Part shown: positions 40,026 through 49,639 of the stretch, in pieces
Numbering within the stretch: position 1 is the stretch's first letter
Layout: every line of letters starts with the position of its first letter
NCBI GenBank assembly: GCA_002415855.1
Contig: DIAS01000141.1
Location: 27,740 to 89,499, forward strand
Length of the DNA: 61,760 nt
Direction of reading: 5' to 3'
From: Bacteroidales bacterium UBA5072
Lineage (GTDB): Bacteria; Bacteroidota; Bacteroidia; Bacteroidales; UBA10428
The notes under the pieces: model-generated
Seen by the model: the letters and a program-made list of their open reading frames with translations, nothing else
The model's database searches: none
What the model was told of the DNA's origin: nothing
Made by a program: the position numbers and the translations under genes

Positions 40026-42290
40026 TTATTTCTGCGTTTGCCGGATAAGGTTCAATGCCGATCCTGCCCTGAACCAGGCTATCTGGTGCTCATTGTAAGT
40101 ATGGTTCACAAATATCCTGTCCACTTTTCCGTCTGCATGACGAAGGCTGACGGCCAGCGGTTTTCCGGAGGCAAAAGAAGCCAGACCAATAATATCGATG
40201 AGGTCGTCCTCACGGATCTTTTCATAATCGGCTTTTTCAGAAAAGGTGAGGGCCAGCATTCCCTGCTTCTTCAGGTTGGCCTCATGTATTCGTGCAAAGG
40301 AACGCACCAGGACAGCCTTTACACCCAGGTGCCTTGGCTCCATGGCGGCGTGCTCACGTGAGGAACCTTCACCGTAATTTTCGTCACCCACCACAATGGT
40401 TCCAACACCCTGTGATTTGTACAGTCTGGCCACCTTTGGTACTTCGTCGTACTGGCCCGTAAGATGATTTTTTACGGAATTAGTCCTGTCATTGAAGTAA
40501 TTCACAGCACCAATGAGCATATTGTTGGAAATATTGTCGAGATGTCCCCGGTATTTAAGCCAGGGACCGGCCATTGAAATATGATCGGTAGTACATTTGC
40601 CCCTGGCCTTGATTAATAAGCGTAACCCTGTATAATCAGCGCCGTTCCAAGGTTCAAATGGCGTCAGTAATTGCAGTCTGTCGCTCTTTTCACTGACCAA
40701 TACCTGTATACTACTTCCATCCTCAGCCGGTGCCTGGTATCCGCTATCTGTCACCTCGAATCCCAGGGGAGGCATTTCCACTCCCCGGGGTTCGTCGAGT
40801 TGCACACTTTCCCCTTTTTCATTGACCAGTTTGTCGGTCAGTGGATTGAATGACAGGGTACCGGCAATTGCAAAGGCAGTGACTATCTCAGGCGAGGCAA
40901 CAAAACCGTGGGTATTGGGATTTCCGTCCGTTCGCTTGGCGAAGTTCCTGTTGAAGGAAGTCATGATGGAGTTCTTTTCCTGCTTGTCTGCTCCGTGTCT
41001 TGCCCATTGACCTATGCACGGACCGCAGGCATTTGCGAGCACGGTGCCTCCCATCCTCTCAAAAATTTCCAGTATTCCGTCTCGTTGTGCTGTAAACCGT
41101 ACCTGTTCCGACCCCGGCGTAATGGTAAAGGCGGATCTCGCCTTCAGGCCCTTGGCCATTGCCTGCCCTGCAACGGATGATGCTCTTGTAAGGTCTTCGT
41201 AGGATGAATTGGTGCAGGACCCGATAAGCCCTACTTCAAGCTTTTCAGGCCATCCGTTTTCTTTTACCACCTGGGCAAATTTTGAAACCGGGGTGGCCAG
41301 GTCCGGGGTAAAAGGACCATTGATATGAGGTTCCAGTTCCGACAGGTTTATTTCAACCAGTTCATCAAAGAATTTGCGGGGATCCTGATATACTTCTTTA
41401 TCAGCCGTCAGTGATTCCCTTATTCGTCCGGCCATATCAGCCACATCCCCTCTCCCTGTTCCCCTCAGGTACTCCTCCATTTTGCCGTCATATCCGAAGA
41501 CTGAAGTCGTGGCTCCGATTTCGGCTCCCATGTTGCAGATGGTACCTTTGCCGGTGCAGGAAATGGTTTCAGCGCCCTCACCAAAGTATTCAAGGATATA
41601 GCCGGTCCCTCCCTTCACGGTTAAAAGTCCGGCTACTTTCAGGATGACATCCTTGGCTGAAGCCCAACCACTTAATTTACCTGTCAGTTTGACCCCGATC
41701 AGTTTGGGAAAGCGCATTTCCCAGGTAAGACCGGCCATTACATCACATGCATCTGCCCCTCCTACTCCAATGGCCATCATTCCAAGTCCTCCTGCATTAA
41801 CGGTATGCGAATCAGTTCCGATCATCATTCCTCCCGGGAAGGCGTAGTTCTCAAGAATTACCTGGTGAATAATTCCCGCACCGGGTTTCCAGAAACCAAT
41901 TCCGTATTTATCAGAAACGGAAGCCAGGAAGTTATAAACCTCACTGTTAGTAACCTTTGCCGATGCAAGGTCGGCTTTTGCACCCTCTTTGGCAAGTATC
42001 AGGTGATCACAATGCACTGTGGAAGGAACTGCAACCTTTTTACGGCCAGCCTGCATGAACTGCAACAAAGCCATTTGCGCCGTTGCATCCTGCATGGCAA
42101 CCCGGTCGGGCAGAAAATTAACATAATCCTTACCACGTTTAAAGGACCTGCCGGGTATCCCTTCTTCGAGATGGGCATACAGGATTTTCTCCGTTAGGGT
42201 AAGAGGATTATTGATCAGCTCTCTTGCCGCCTCAATACGCCGGGCAAAGGATGCATAAACACGTTGAATCAGATCCAGATCAAATGCCAT
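40026..42290 (-). CDS. Aconitate hydratase
   Basis: A 754-residue [4Fe-4S] enzyme interconverting citrate and isocitrate. The N-terminal part has GVGGADACDVMAGL and GMMIGTDSHTVNAGGLG. Cluster ligands lie in GSCTNSSYEDL and NACGPCIGQW. The C-terminal swivelling domain has GDENYGEGSSREHAAMEPRHLGVKAVL, with the active-site Ser/Arg segment. Length fits the mitochondrial-type AcnA family found in Bacteroidota. It is monocistronic as far as visible, and no other TCA-cycle genes are adjacent. Confidence 0.96.
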   Translation of the reverse strand: MAFDLDLIQRVYASFARRIEAARELINNPLTLTEKILYAHLEEGIPGRSFKRGKDYVNFLPDRVAMQDATAQMALLQFMQAGRKKVAVPSTVHCDHLILAKEGAKADLASAKVTNSEVYNFLASVSDKYGIGFWKPGAGIIHQVILENYAFPGGMMIGTDSHTVNAGGLGMMAIGVGGADACDVMAGLTWEMRFPKLIGVKLTGKLSGWASAKDVILKVAGLLTVKGGTGYILEYFGEGAETISCTGKGTICNMGAEIGATTSVFGYDGKMEEYLRGTGRGDVADMAGRIRESLTADKEVYQDPRKFFDELVEINLSELEPHINGPFTPDLATPVSKFAQVVKENGWPEKLEVGLIGSCTNSSYEDLTRASSVAGQAMAKGLKARSAFTITPGSEQVRFTAQRDGILEIFERMGGTVLANACGPCIGQWARHGADKQEKNSIMTSFNRNFAKRTDGNPNTHGFVASPEIVTAFAIAGTLSFNPLTDKLVNEKGESVQLDEPRGVEMPPLGFEVTDSGYQAPAEDGSSIQVLVSEKSDRLQLLTPFEPWNGADYTGLRLLIKARGKCTTDHISMAGPWLKYRGHLDNISNNMLIGAVNYFNDRTNSVKNHLTGQYDEVPKVARLYKSQGVGTIVVGDENYGEGSSREHAAMEPRHLGVKAVLVRSFARIHEANLKKQGMLALTFSEKADYEKIREDDLIDIIGLASFASGKPLAVSLRHADGKVDRIFVNHTYNEHQIAWFRAGSALNLIRQTQK

Positions 42291-42360
42291 ATCTTTTTTT
42301 GTTTAAATGATATATTATAAATGCTCTGTTTAGTTATTAACACAGATCTTTTGAAATTGA

Positions 42361-44328
42361 TCACAAAGAGGGAACTAATTCCATTTCATCAGGGATCAGT
42401 GAATCAGCAGCAATGGAATCAGGTACTGAAAAAACCTGTGCTGCCGGACCGGTAAGCATTATAAGCGGCTTTGCACCAGCTGTATCCTCCGGTGCTATGA
42501 ACGCCTTCCTGACCATCAATTCATTGAGCCGGTCGAAATAATTTCTAAAGAAGGGTTTGACAACCCCATTGGTTTCAAAGGAATACTTGTACCATTTGGG
42601 ATGAGGTACTATACTGGCCAGAAAAATACTTTCCTCCAGGTTAAGGGCAGACGGTGATTTGCCAAAATAGAACCGGCTGGCCTGGCTGATGCCGTAGATT
42701 CCGGGGCCCCATTCAATCAGGTTCAGATATATTTCATACATCCTTTGTTTTGAGACCAAATTCTTGCTTTCGATAAGCCAGACTATTAATGCTTCCTCAA
42801 TCTTTCTGGCCAGGGTCTTGTTTCGTGTAAGAAATACATTTTTAACCAGTTGCATGGTTATGGTACTGCCACCTCTGGCAAACCTCTTCTCCCTGATATT
42901 TGTCGCTATAGATTCACGGAAGGCAACAGGATTAAATCCATTGTGGTAGAAAAAGCTGCCATCCTCCGAAGTCATTACCGCTGCGCGCAGATAGGGTGAA
43001 ATTTGTTCAAAGGGCACAAAATCAGTATTCTCACTTCCAACTACAAAGGAAGCGGCCAGTCTGCCGTGTTCGTACGCATGGTGAAGGAAACTGCCGTTAA
43101 GTATCCGGTAATCATCTGTTCCGTAATGTATTATACTAAAATCTTCTGCACGAAGTTTTGTATCGAACCATAAACTATCGGGATTGTTCAGGTCTACCTT
43201 GAAATCAAGGTAGTAATGTAACCGGCCTTTTGCCTGAAGTCCGGTAAGACTAGTAAACATGCCCTGTGGCAGTGAAAGGAAAAAGTCCCCTGCATCCCAT
43301 TGTATGGGAAGAACTTTGAATGTGACTTCCGGATTATGGGTCAGGTCGAACCTAAAATAGGGCATGAGGCTGATTTTATTAAGATCAGCGCGGGTACTAC
43401 TGTCAAGTTCAACAGTATGTGGCCCCAGGTGGACCAGGAAGGAGGACCTGAAATGGTCAATTACAATATCCTGCGTGGAAAGTCTCTCTCCGTTCAGAAT
43501 AAATCCTTCAAAACTGAAGGTTCCTTCGAGGTTTACCATACGCCGGTTGCGACCGGAGAGGTCAACTGCAAACGCCAGCGTATCAAAACCTGCAGAAATG
43601 CCGTACTTTTCACGTAAAAAGGGAATGGGAAGCAAGCTGGAATCAGTCTTGATCAAGGACAGATCAATGATCTCCGTACTTTTGTCGAACCGGCCCCGGA
43701 CGGGAATCTCTACCCTTGTCTTGCCTCCTGCAAATACGATTGCGGCATTTATTGAACCGTGAAGCAGTGTTAATCCGTGTATACCTATTTCAGTAGGGTC
43801 TCCCGCGGAGGATATTCTGACCTGTACACGGTTAATACGCATTTTGGATGGCGCATAGCTGAACATCCTGCGAATGTTCTTATAGGCCAATTCGGCCAGG
43901 TCTTCCCGCTTGACAGACTCAAAAGACTTTCCGGTAGCATCCGGTTTTACCACAGGCTTTCTGAACGATTCTTTTTCAGCCTGGTAACGGATGGAGATGG
44001 TCCTGCATTCGAATTCCCTGATTCGGATATGTTTAACGAACAATGGCAAGATTCTTATTCTCACCGAGACCGAATCCATAAACAGCTCGTCACTGCTGTT
44101 TTTACTCTGGAAGTAAATCCCTTTGACAAATACCGTATTCAATCCTCTAAATCCCGCGTCATCCCAATGAGCAGAATAACTGTGATGATAAATTCTGGCA
44201 TTTAAAGAATCAATCGCCTTTCTCAGGATGAACCCCCGAATGGTAAACGATACCGCCATGATCAGTATGATCAGGGCTGAAGCTGAAACTGCCAAAAGTT
44301 TCAGAACCGGAATTTGTCTGATGTTCAT
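42361..44328 (-). CDS. AsmA-like protein fused to GT51 peptidoglycan transglycosylase
   Basis: A 655-residue protein. An N-terminal transmembrane helix (LLAVSASALIILIMAVSFTI) is followed by about 400 residues of AsmA-like beta-rich sequence. Residues about 445-610 are a monofunctional GT51 glycosyltransferase. The catalytic Glu is in TSEDGSFFYHNG (about residue 453), then RGGSTITMQLVKNVFL, then RKIEEALIVWLIESK and GIYGISQASRFYFGK. It polymerises lipid II into glycan on the periplasmic side. No transpeptidase domain is present. The coupling of an AsmA-like segment to GT51 is a Bacteroidota-type architecture. It precedes aconitase but shows no functional link to it. Confidence 0.88.
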   Translation of the reverse strand: MNIRQIPVLKLLAVSASALIILIMAVSFTIRGFILRKAIDSLNARIYHHSYSAHWDDAGFRGLNTVFVKGIYFQSKNSSDELFMDSVSVRIRILPLFVKHIRIREFECRTISIRYQAEKESFRKPVVKPDATGKSFESVKREDLAELAYKNIRRMFSYAPSKMRINRVQVRISSAGDPTEIGIHGLTLLHGSINAAIVFAGGKTRVEIPVRGRFDKSTEIIDLSLIKTDSSLLPIPFLREKYGISAGFDTLAFAVDLSGRNRRMVNLEGTFSFEGFILNGERLSTQDIVIDHFRSSFLVHLGPHTVELDSSTRADLNKISLMPYFRFDLTHNPEVTFKVLPIQWDAGDFFLSLPQGMFTSLTGLQAKGRLHYYLDFKVDLNNPDSLWFDTKLRAEDFSIIHYGTDDYRILNGSFLHHAYEHGRLAASFVVGSENTDFVPFEQISPYLRAAVMTSEDGSFFYHNGFNPVAFRESIATNIREKRFARGGSTITMQLVKNVFLTRNKTLARKIEEALIVWLIESKNLVSKQRMYEIYLNLIEWGPGIYGISQASRFYFGKSPSALNLEESIFLASIVPHPKWYKYSFETNGVVKPFFRNYFDRLNELMVRKAFIAPEDTAGAKPLIMLTGPAAQVFSVPDSIAADSLIPDEMELVPSL

Positions 44329-44487
44329 TTTATTTTAATCTGCGAAAATTAACAATAAAAATTCAACCGGCATGGAAATTGTTTGGAATGAATTCACCGG
44401 GAGTCTGAAACCTTGGTAAGATACAATCGTAAACGAATACGAATTTGATAAACTAGTGATAATCTTTGTAACGCTATCAATATCTGC

Positions 44488-45444
44488 ATGAGGTCTTTAT
44501 TCACACTGGCTTTCCTCTTATTCCTTTTCACATATTCCCTCTGTCAACAGACAGATGACCTAAAAGTCAAGGATGCCATTGCCCGTAACAGGGTTAAGAA
44601 TCAGATAAGCTGGGACTATAAATATGCCGGAGAAAAGCCGGAAAAAATGGGTGTCAAGACATCGGTGACCACCTACCTGGCCAGTGGCGATGTTTCCCAG
44701 GTAAATGCGTTCAATCCCAAGGGTGCAGTCTTACACACAGAAAAATATACTTACGATTCAAGAGGCAATAAAACGGAATACACGAGGCAATCAGGTGATA
44801 ATTCCTACCAGAAGTTTTATTCATATGATGCCAGGAATTCCCTGACCGAAGAAAGCGGTTTCGATGGTGTCGAGAACTTCAGGAATGTATATTCATACAG
44901 CGCCGATGGAGAGATGACCGAGATCAGGTACATGAAGAAATCTGTGTTGCAGGAAAAAAGAGTGTTTTCAAAATCAGGTACAACCACCACTGTATCAATA
45001 TATAACCAAGCCGGCACCCTGACCTCGAAGTTGATCCTAAAGTACGACGCAAAAGGCAACCTTGTGGAGGAGGCAGTTTACGGGGTAAATCAGCGTGCAT
45101 TGGAAAAGAAAACATACAATTACGATGACAAGAAAAACCTCAAAGAGGAAGCCAGGTACAAATTTGACAAAATCACGCTGAAAACTACCTATAATTACAG
45201 CGTCACCGGAGAACTGCTGGAGGTTTCAGAAGAATCACCTGAGGTACCGCGATTTGTGAAGAAAAGTCTGACCTATGATGCAAATGACAACCTGGTTGAA
45301 ATTAAATGGCGCAGAAAGGGAACTGAAGAGTTCAACCGGATTTTATACAAATATGATGACCGGGGATTGTGCATGTCTGCAGACACGTACTATCCTGCTA
45401 CCAAATACAGGGTGTTGACGAAATACACCTATGAGTATTTTTAA
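44488..45444 (+). CDS. Secreted protein with YD/RHS-like repeats
   Basis: A 318-residue protein with a signal peptide (LFTLAFLLFLFTYSLCQQ, about residues 3-20). The mature part is a series of degenerate YD-type units: KYTYDSRGNKTEYTR, FYSYDARNSLTEESG, VYSYSADGEMTEIR, LKYDAKGNLVEEAVY, NYDDKKNLKEEARY, TYDANDNLVEIKW and YKYDDRGLCMSADTY. These form a beta-rich repeat shell or fibre like RHS/toxin and wall-associated proteins, though no toxin tip or T9SS domain is seen. The start matches the signal. Function is unknown. The next gene begins 180 bases on. Confidence 0.85.
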   Translation: MRSLFTLAFLLFLFTYSLCQQTDDLKVKDAIARNRVKNQISWDYKYAGEKPEKMGVKTSVTTYLASGDVSQVNAFNPKGAVLHTEKYTYDSRGNKTEYTRQSGDNSYQKFYSYDARNSLTEESGFDGVENFRNVYSYSADGEMTEIRYMKKSVLQEKRVFSKSGTTTTVSIYNQAGTLTSKLILKYDAKGNLVEEAVYGVNQRALEKKTYNYDDKKNLKEEARYKFDKITLKTTYNYSVTGELLEVSEESPEVPRFVKKSLTYDANDNLVEIKWRRKGTEEFNRILYKYDDRGLCMSADTYYPATKYRVLTKYTYEYF

Positions 45445-45625
45445 TGAGGCCCATCCTCTCCCCCGCCATCGGGGAACATCGCTGCTTAATCCCCTACAAA
45501 CACAACAACCACTACCTGCAATCTTCAACCTGCAACCTTCCGCTCAAAACACTCCCAAGTCTCTCAACTCCTCCAACTCTAATAACTTTTATTACCTTTG
45601 CCCCTCATTTATGGTCATTTGATCG

Positions 45626-46240
45626 ATGTTGCTCAGAATTCATCCTGAAACGCCTGGTCACAGGCAGGTCCAGAAAGCTGTTGAAATCCTGCAGAAGGGG
45701 GGGGTGATCATATTTCCCACCGATACCGTTTATGGGCTTGGTTGTGATGTTTTTAATCACAAAGCCGTGGAAAGGGTGGCCCGTATCAAGGGGATCAACC
45801 TCGAGAAGGCAAATTTTTCCTTTATTTGTCATAGTCTCAGCCAGCTAACCGATTATGCCAGACATGTCGACAATCCTACTTTCAAACTGATGAAAAAGCA
45901 CCTGCCGGGCCCGTACACCTTCATCCTTCAGGCGAGCAGCAATGTGCCGCGAATTTTCAGGAACCGGAAAAGAACCATCGGCATCAGAATTCCGGAAAAC
46001 AAGATCATTCTTGAAATTGTTAAGGAGTTGGGCAATGCTGTTCTCACCACTTCCATACACGACGAGGATGAAGTCCTGGATTACACAACTGATCCCGAAC
46101 TGATTTATGACTATTATAAAGATCTCGTTGACGCTGTGATAAACGGGGGGGTTGGAAACAATGTCCCATCAACGGTTATTGACTGTACCGGTTCTGAACC
46201 CATTGTAATCCGTGAAGGGATCGGTGAGGTTGATTTTTAA
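45626..46240 (+). CDS. Sua5/YciO/YrdC family protein (threonylcarbamoyl-AMP synthase-like)
   Basis: A 204-residue protein. GGVIIFPTDTVYGLGCDVFN is the family core and KRTIGIRIPENKII completes the nucleotide/carbamoyl site. HLPGPYTFILQ is the LPGP-type motif. The family makes threonylcarbamoyl-AMP for tRNA t6A at position 37. This copy lacks the extra Sua5 domain and resembles YciO in length, so it could be the paralogue rather than the essential enzyme. It converges with the ComEC gene and overlaps its last four bases. Confidence 0.88.
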   Translation: MLLRIHPETPGHRQVQKAVEILQKGGVIIFPTDTVYGLGCDVFNHKAVERVARIKGINLEKANFSFICHSLSQLTDYARHVDNPTFKLMKKHLPGPYTFILQASSNVPRIFRNRKRTIGIRIPENKIILEIVKELGNAVLTTSIHDEDEVLDYTTDPELIYDYYKDLVDAVINGGVGNNVPSTVIDCTGSEPIVIREGIGEVDF

Positions 46241-48399
46241 TCCCGCTTTTTCCTTTTATTATACATGCACAGGAAGGCTCCTTTTTCCATAACGTTCCAA
46301 CATTCCAGGAACAGGTGATCACAACTGTTTTTCCATATAGCAGCCTGCCAGGTCCTGACTGACGAATCGAGAATGATCCTTTCCGTATCAAGGAGTCCCA
46401 ATACGGCACCCGGATCAGGCCTGAGTGAACCAGTTACAACAACCAGATCAGTTTTAAGCCTGCTAACCGTCCGATAGGTATAAAACCTGTCGTCCCGCAA
46501 TAAAACAATGTTATGACCGGACAGGGATATCAGGAGGTTGCCGCCTAAAAAATCAGAACAAAAAAAAATGTTACGAAGACCTTCTGGCTCTTCGGCATCC
46601 CGGAATTCTGACAATACTTTGACCTGTTCAGACACGCCATGCTCAATCCAGAAACCGGACAATGCATACCGATACTCCATCTGCTTTAATAACAACAAGG
46701 AATCCACCCACATTATTCCATTTCTTCCCGAAATAAAATTGAGTGCTGTAAAACCTTTCAGATTCGCTGTCACGAAAATCTGCTGATTGCGCAGTTGCAT
46801 GTTATGTCCCAGGATTGTCAGCTGAAATACCAGGAAAAGGCAAAGGGATATCAACAATGCGGAAAATTTGCGGCAATAAAAATAGAATCCTGCCATGAAT
46901 ATTGAAAGGGCCAGCAGGACGGCCTGATGGATTCCGATATACAGGTTCTCAACGAGGGCACAAGGAAGAATCTCGGTAAATGAGACAGCACGGTAGAGAC
47001 CCTCCAGCAACAGGGCCAGTATCTTTCCCACCGGAAGGGCGACCGGCGGTATGAATGAACTCAGCAAAAAGAAACCTGCAAGAACGATGATTGCGGATAC
47101 CCAAGGAACAACATAAAGATTTGTCAACCAAAAATATACAGGGAACTGGTGAAAATAAAACAGGGTAAGCGGCAGGGTAGATAACTGCGCCGCACAGGAG
47201 ACAGTAAACAGCCTCCAGAGCATGTCCGTTAATCTGTATTTAAAGCGGTACAACCGGTAGAATATAGGCTGAAACAGAACGATTCCAAGAACAGCCATGA
47301 ATGACAACTGGAAGCTGACATTGGTAAGCAGCGCCGGTGTAATGGTCAGAAGAATCACGGCCGATGCAAACAGTATATTGTAGGTATTGATTCTCCGGTT
47401 TATAAGTTGTCCGAGCATGACAAAACTTATCATTACTGCTGCCCTGGTAACCGACGGTGATAGTCCCGTAATAAAGGCAAATAACCAGATTACCAGAATT
47501 ATAATTATTGTTTTAAGGATCCTGCCGGAATGGAAACGATCAAAAATACCCAGTATATACCCGAAGGCAAGGGCAATGATGGCCACATTAAAACCCGACA
47601 GGGCCATGACATGCATGACGCCAGCACGGGAAAAAGCCTGTTTTGCCTGAATCTCAAGATCGTTTCGATATCCCAGGGTAAGTGCTGCCAAAATACCATA
47701 AAGTGTCCTGTTCAGTCCCAGGTTGTGATAGCTCTTTAAGAGCTCTTCACGACAGTGGGAGGCTAAAAACCTCACTGATTTTTTCCTTGAGGCTGCAATT
47801 AATTTCCATGAACCCGACTTCAGGTATGTTTGTTTGTAAATTTGCCTTTCTCCCATGTAGTTGCGATAATCAAATTCGCCTGGATTTTTCGCGGAAGGAA
47901 TGCCGGTAATAAGGGCATTTGCGACCACCCTATCGCCGGGTTTCAGTTGCAAAGAGCATGTATCCTTTTCTATATAAAGCAATAGCCTGATCCCGTTATA
48001 TTCTCCGGTCCCCTTCTTTGCAGTTCCTAAAATAACGGAAGTAGTTTTTATGACATGTTCCTTTTCTTCAGGAACATCTGCAATCTGAAGGATAAAATAG
48101 CCGCGGGCAACAGCCAAATCATTCATCCGACCGGCTTTCTGACAACGTATATTCATGTTGATGAACCCAGCCATGAAAAGGATGACGCCAAACAGCAAAC
48201 CCGATCGCCAACCGGTTTCGAAACATTTACCACGTTCGATCCTCAGTGCCGCAGCCAGCAGCAAAGAAACAACAACCCACAGAATAAGCAACAGGCCGAT
48301 GCTCCTGATACAGAAAAAACAGGTAGTTACTACTCCTGCAGCATAAAAGACAAGAATCCTGGCAAACGGGCATTTTCTTAAAATTGGCAATAACTGCAT
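46237..48399 (-). CDS. ComEC/Rec2 family competence membrane protein
   Basis: A 720-residue protein. It has an N-terminal DUF4131-type region with two hydrophobic segments. An OB-like soluble part includes LQLKPGDRVVANALITGIPSAKNPGEFDY. The competence transmembrane core includes LAALTLGYRNDLEIQAKQAF, VMHVMALSGFNVAIIAL and FITGLSPSVTRAAVM. It would form the inner-membrane DNA channel in natural transformation. The C-terminal 180 residues do not show the HxHxDH motif of a metallo-beta-lactamase domain, which the ComEC of Bacillus carries. The C-terminus converges on the Sua5-like gene with a four-base overlap. Confidence 0.9.
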   Translation of the reverse strand: MQLLPILRKCPFARILVFYAAGVVTTCFFCIRSIGLLLILWVVVSLLLAAALRIERGKCFETGWRSGLLFGVILFMAGFINMNIRCQKAGRMNDLAVARGYFILQIADVPEEKEHVIKTTSVILGTAKKGTGEYNGIRLLLYIEKDTCSLQLKPGDRVVANALITGIPSAKNPGEFDYRNYMGERQIYKQTYLKSGSWKLIAASRKKSVRFLASHCREELLKSYHNLGLNRTLYGILAALTLGYRNDLEIQAKQAFSRAGVMHVMALSGFNVAIIALAFGYILGIFDRFHSGRILKTIIIILVIWLFAFITGLSPSVTRAAVMISFVMLGQLINRRINTYNILFASAVILLTITPALLTNVSFQLSFMAVLGIVLFQPIFYRLYRFKYRLTDMLWRLFTVSCAAQLSTLPLTLFYFHQFPVYFWLTNLYVVPWVSAIIVLAGFFLLSSFIPPVALPVGKILALLLEGLYRAVSFTEILPCALVENLYIGIHQAVLLALSIFMAGFYFYCRKFSALLISLCLFLVFQLTILGHNMQLRNQQIFVTANLKGFTALNFISGRNGIMWVDSLLLLKQMEYRYALSGFWIEHGVSEQVKVLSEFRDAEEPEGLRNIFFCSDFLGGNLLISLSGHNIVLLRDDRFYTYRTVSRLKTDLVVVTGSLRPDPGAVLGLLDTERIILDSSVRTWQAAIWKNSCDHLFLECWNVMEKGAFLCMYNKRKKRD

Positions 48400-48522
48400 G
48401 CAACCTGGAATTAATTGCAGACAAAACCCAAGGAAAAGTAGTGTTTTTTTTTAACTTATAAAAACAATTGTCGGCTGGTCAATTTTCAATTTGCCAATGC
48501 GGATTATAATGAATATAATTTC

Positions 48523-48530
48523 TAAATTTG
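48523..48530 (+). promoter_or_regulatory. Candidate -7 element for the DHODH-like gene
   Basis: TAAATTTG matches TAnnTTTG and would start transcription near 48537, 44 bases before the ATG at 48581. No convincing TTTG is found at the -33 position. Confidence 0.4.
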
Positions 48531-48580
48531 TGAGGAACAGTAGAACCATAAAGTCAGTAAACATCTTAAATGAATATAAA

Positions 48581-49594
48581 ATGGTTGATTTAAAGACAAA
48601 GTATCTTGGGATCGAATTGAAAAACCCTGTCATTCTTGGTGCCAGCAATCTCGTCACCAAAATCGAAAACCTGAAAAAAGCTGAAGAGGCAGGAGCTGCT
48701 GCCGTAGTATATAAATCACTTTTTGAAGAGCAAATACAGCTGGAATCAGCACAGCTTGATGATGAACTTGAGGAATACAATGAGCGCAATGCAGAAATGG
48801 TTAAATTGTTTCCCACCATTGAGCATGCAGGCCCGGAGGAACATCTGCATAACCTCAGGAAGGTTAAAGAAAGTCTGAAGATACCTGTCATAGCCAGCTT
48901 GAATGCTTTGTACACCGAATCGTGGATTGAGTATGCCAGGTTACTGGAACAGACAGGAGTTGATGCGTTGGAATTCAACTTCTTCTTCATTCCCCGTGAT
49001 ACCCATACCGATGGCCGGGATGTTAAAGAACAGCAGATTGAAGTTTTACAGGCGGTGAGATCCAAGGTAAAGCTGCCCATCAGTGTCAAACTGAGTCCGT
49101 TTTATGCAAACCCTCTGAATGTTGTTGCACAGATGGATAAAGTGGGTGTAAACGGATTTGTATTGTTCAACCGACTTTTCCAGCCAGATATTGATATTGA
49201 TAAACAGGTTCATTTTTCACCTTTCCACCTTAGTAATCCTGAAGATAACAAGCTCAGTCTTCGTTTCGCAGGACTGTTATACGGCACCATCTCAGCCTCC
49301 ATTTGTGCAAACACAGGGATTTACACCGGGGCAGATGTAGTAAAAATGATCCTGGCAGGAGCTGACTGCGTTGAGGTTGTGAGTACGGTTTACAAGAATA
49401 AAATAGAATACATATCAACCATACTGAAAGATCTGCAGACCTGGATGGAATCGAAAAATTACACCACGCTGGATGATTTCCGGGGTAAGTTATCCAATAA
49501 GAGTTTAAATGATCCGTTTGTATACAAGCGGGCGCAGTACATTGACCTGCTGCTGAAATCCGATCAGATCTTCAAGAAACACCCTGTTGTATAG
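48581..49594 (+). CDS. Dihydroorotate dehydrogenase-like flavoprotein
   Basis: A 337-residue TIM-barrel protein from ATG 48581 (MVDLKTKYLGIELKNPVILGAS). Earlier in-frame ATGs at 48491-48510 would add a non-conserved tail. FMN-binding features include KLPISVKLSPFYANPLN and the C-terminal IYTGADVVKMILAGADCVEVVS phosphate-site strand. The segment VDALEFNFFFIPRD follows the N-x-S/P-type loop. It resembles DHOD-like oxidoreductases in anaerobes, not classical PyrD, since the usual catalytic Cys/Ser loop is not evident. The substrate is uncertain. It converges on def across a shared terminator. Confidence 0.85.
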   Translation: MVDLKTKYLGIELKNPVILGASNLVTKIENLKKAEEAGAAAVVYKSLFEEQIQLESAQLDDELEEYNERNAEMVKLFPTIEHAGPEEHLHNLRKVKESLKIPVIASLNALYTESWIEYARLLEQTGVDALEFNFFFIPRDTHTDGRDVKEQQIEVLQAVRSKVKLPISVKLSPFYANPLNVVAQMDKVGVNGFVLFNRLFQPDIDIDKQVHFSPFHLSNPEDNKLSLRFAGLLYGTISASICANTGIYTGADVVKMILAGADCVEVVSTVYKNKIEYISTILKDLQTWMESKNYTTLDDFRGKLSNKSLNDPFVYKRAQYIDLLLKSDQIFKKHPVV

Positions 49595-49598
49595 GCTT

Positions 49599-49639
49599 AA
49601 ATGCAAAGACCCCGCCGGAATGACGGGGTCTTTGCATTT
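49599..49639. terminator. Bidirectional terminator between the DHODH-like gene and def
   Basis: aaatgcaaagaccccg (49599-49614) and cggggtctttgcattt (49624-49639) form a perfect 16-bp stem with a nine-base loop. It lies between convergent genes and overlaps the TAA of def. Confidence 0.9.

Noticed and set aside
45445..45625. CRISPR-like or repeat array in the pyrimidine-rich spacer
   Set aside because: The caacct/ccaact-rich text has no regular unit or spacing; it is low-complexity spacer.
48451..49089. 212-codon minus-strand frame antisense to the DHODH-like gene
   Set aside because: Low-complexity Ser/Cys-rich product, and the plus-strand gene is clearly conserved.
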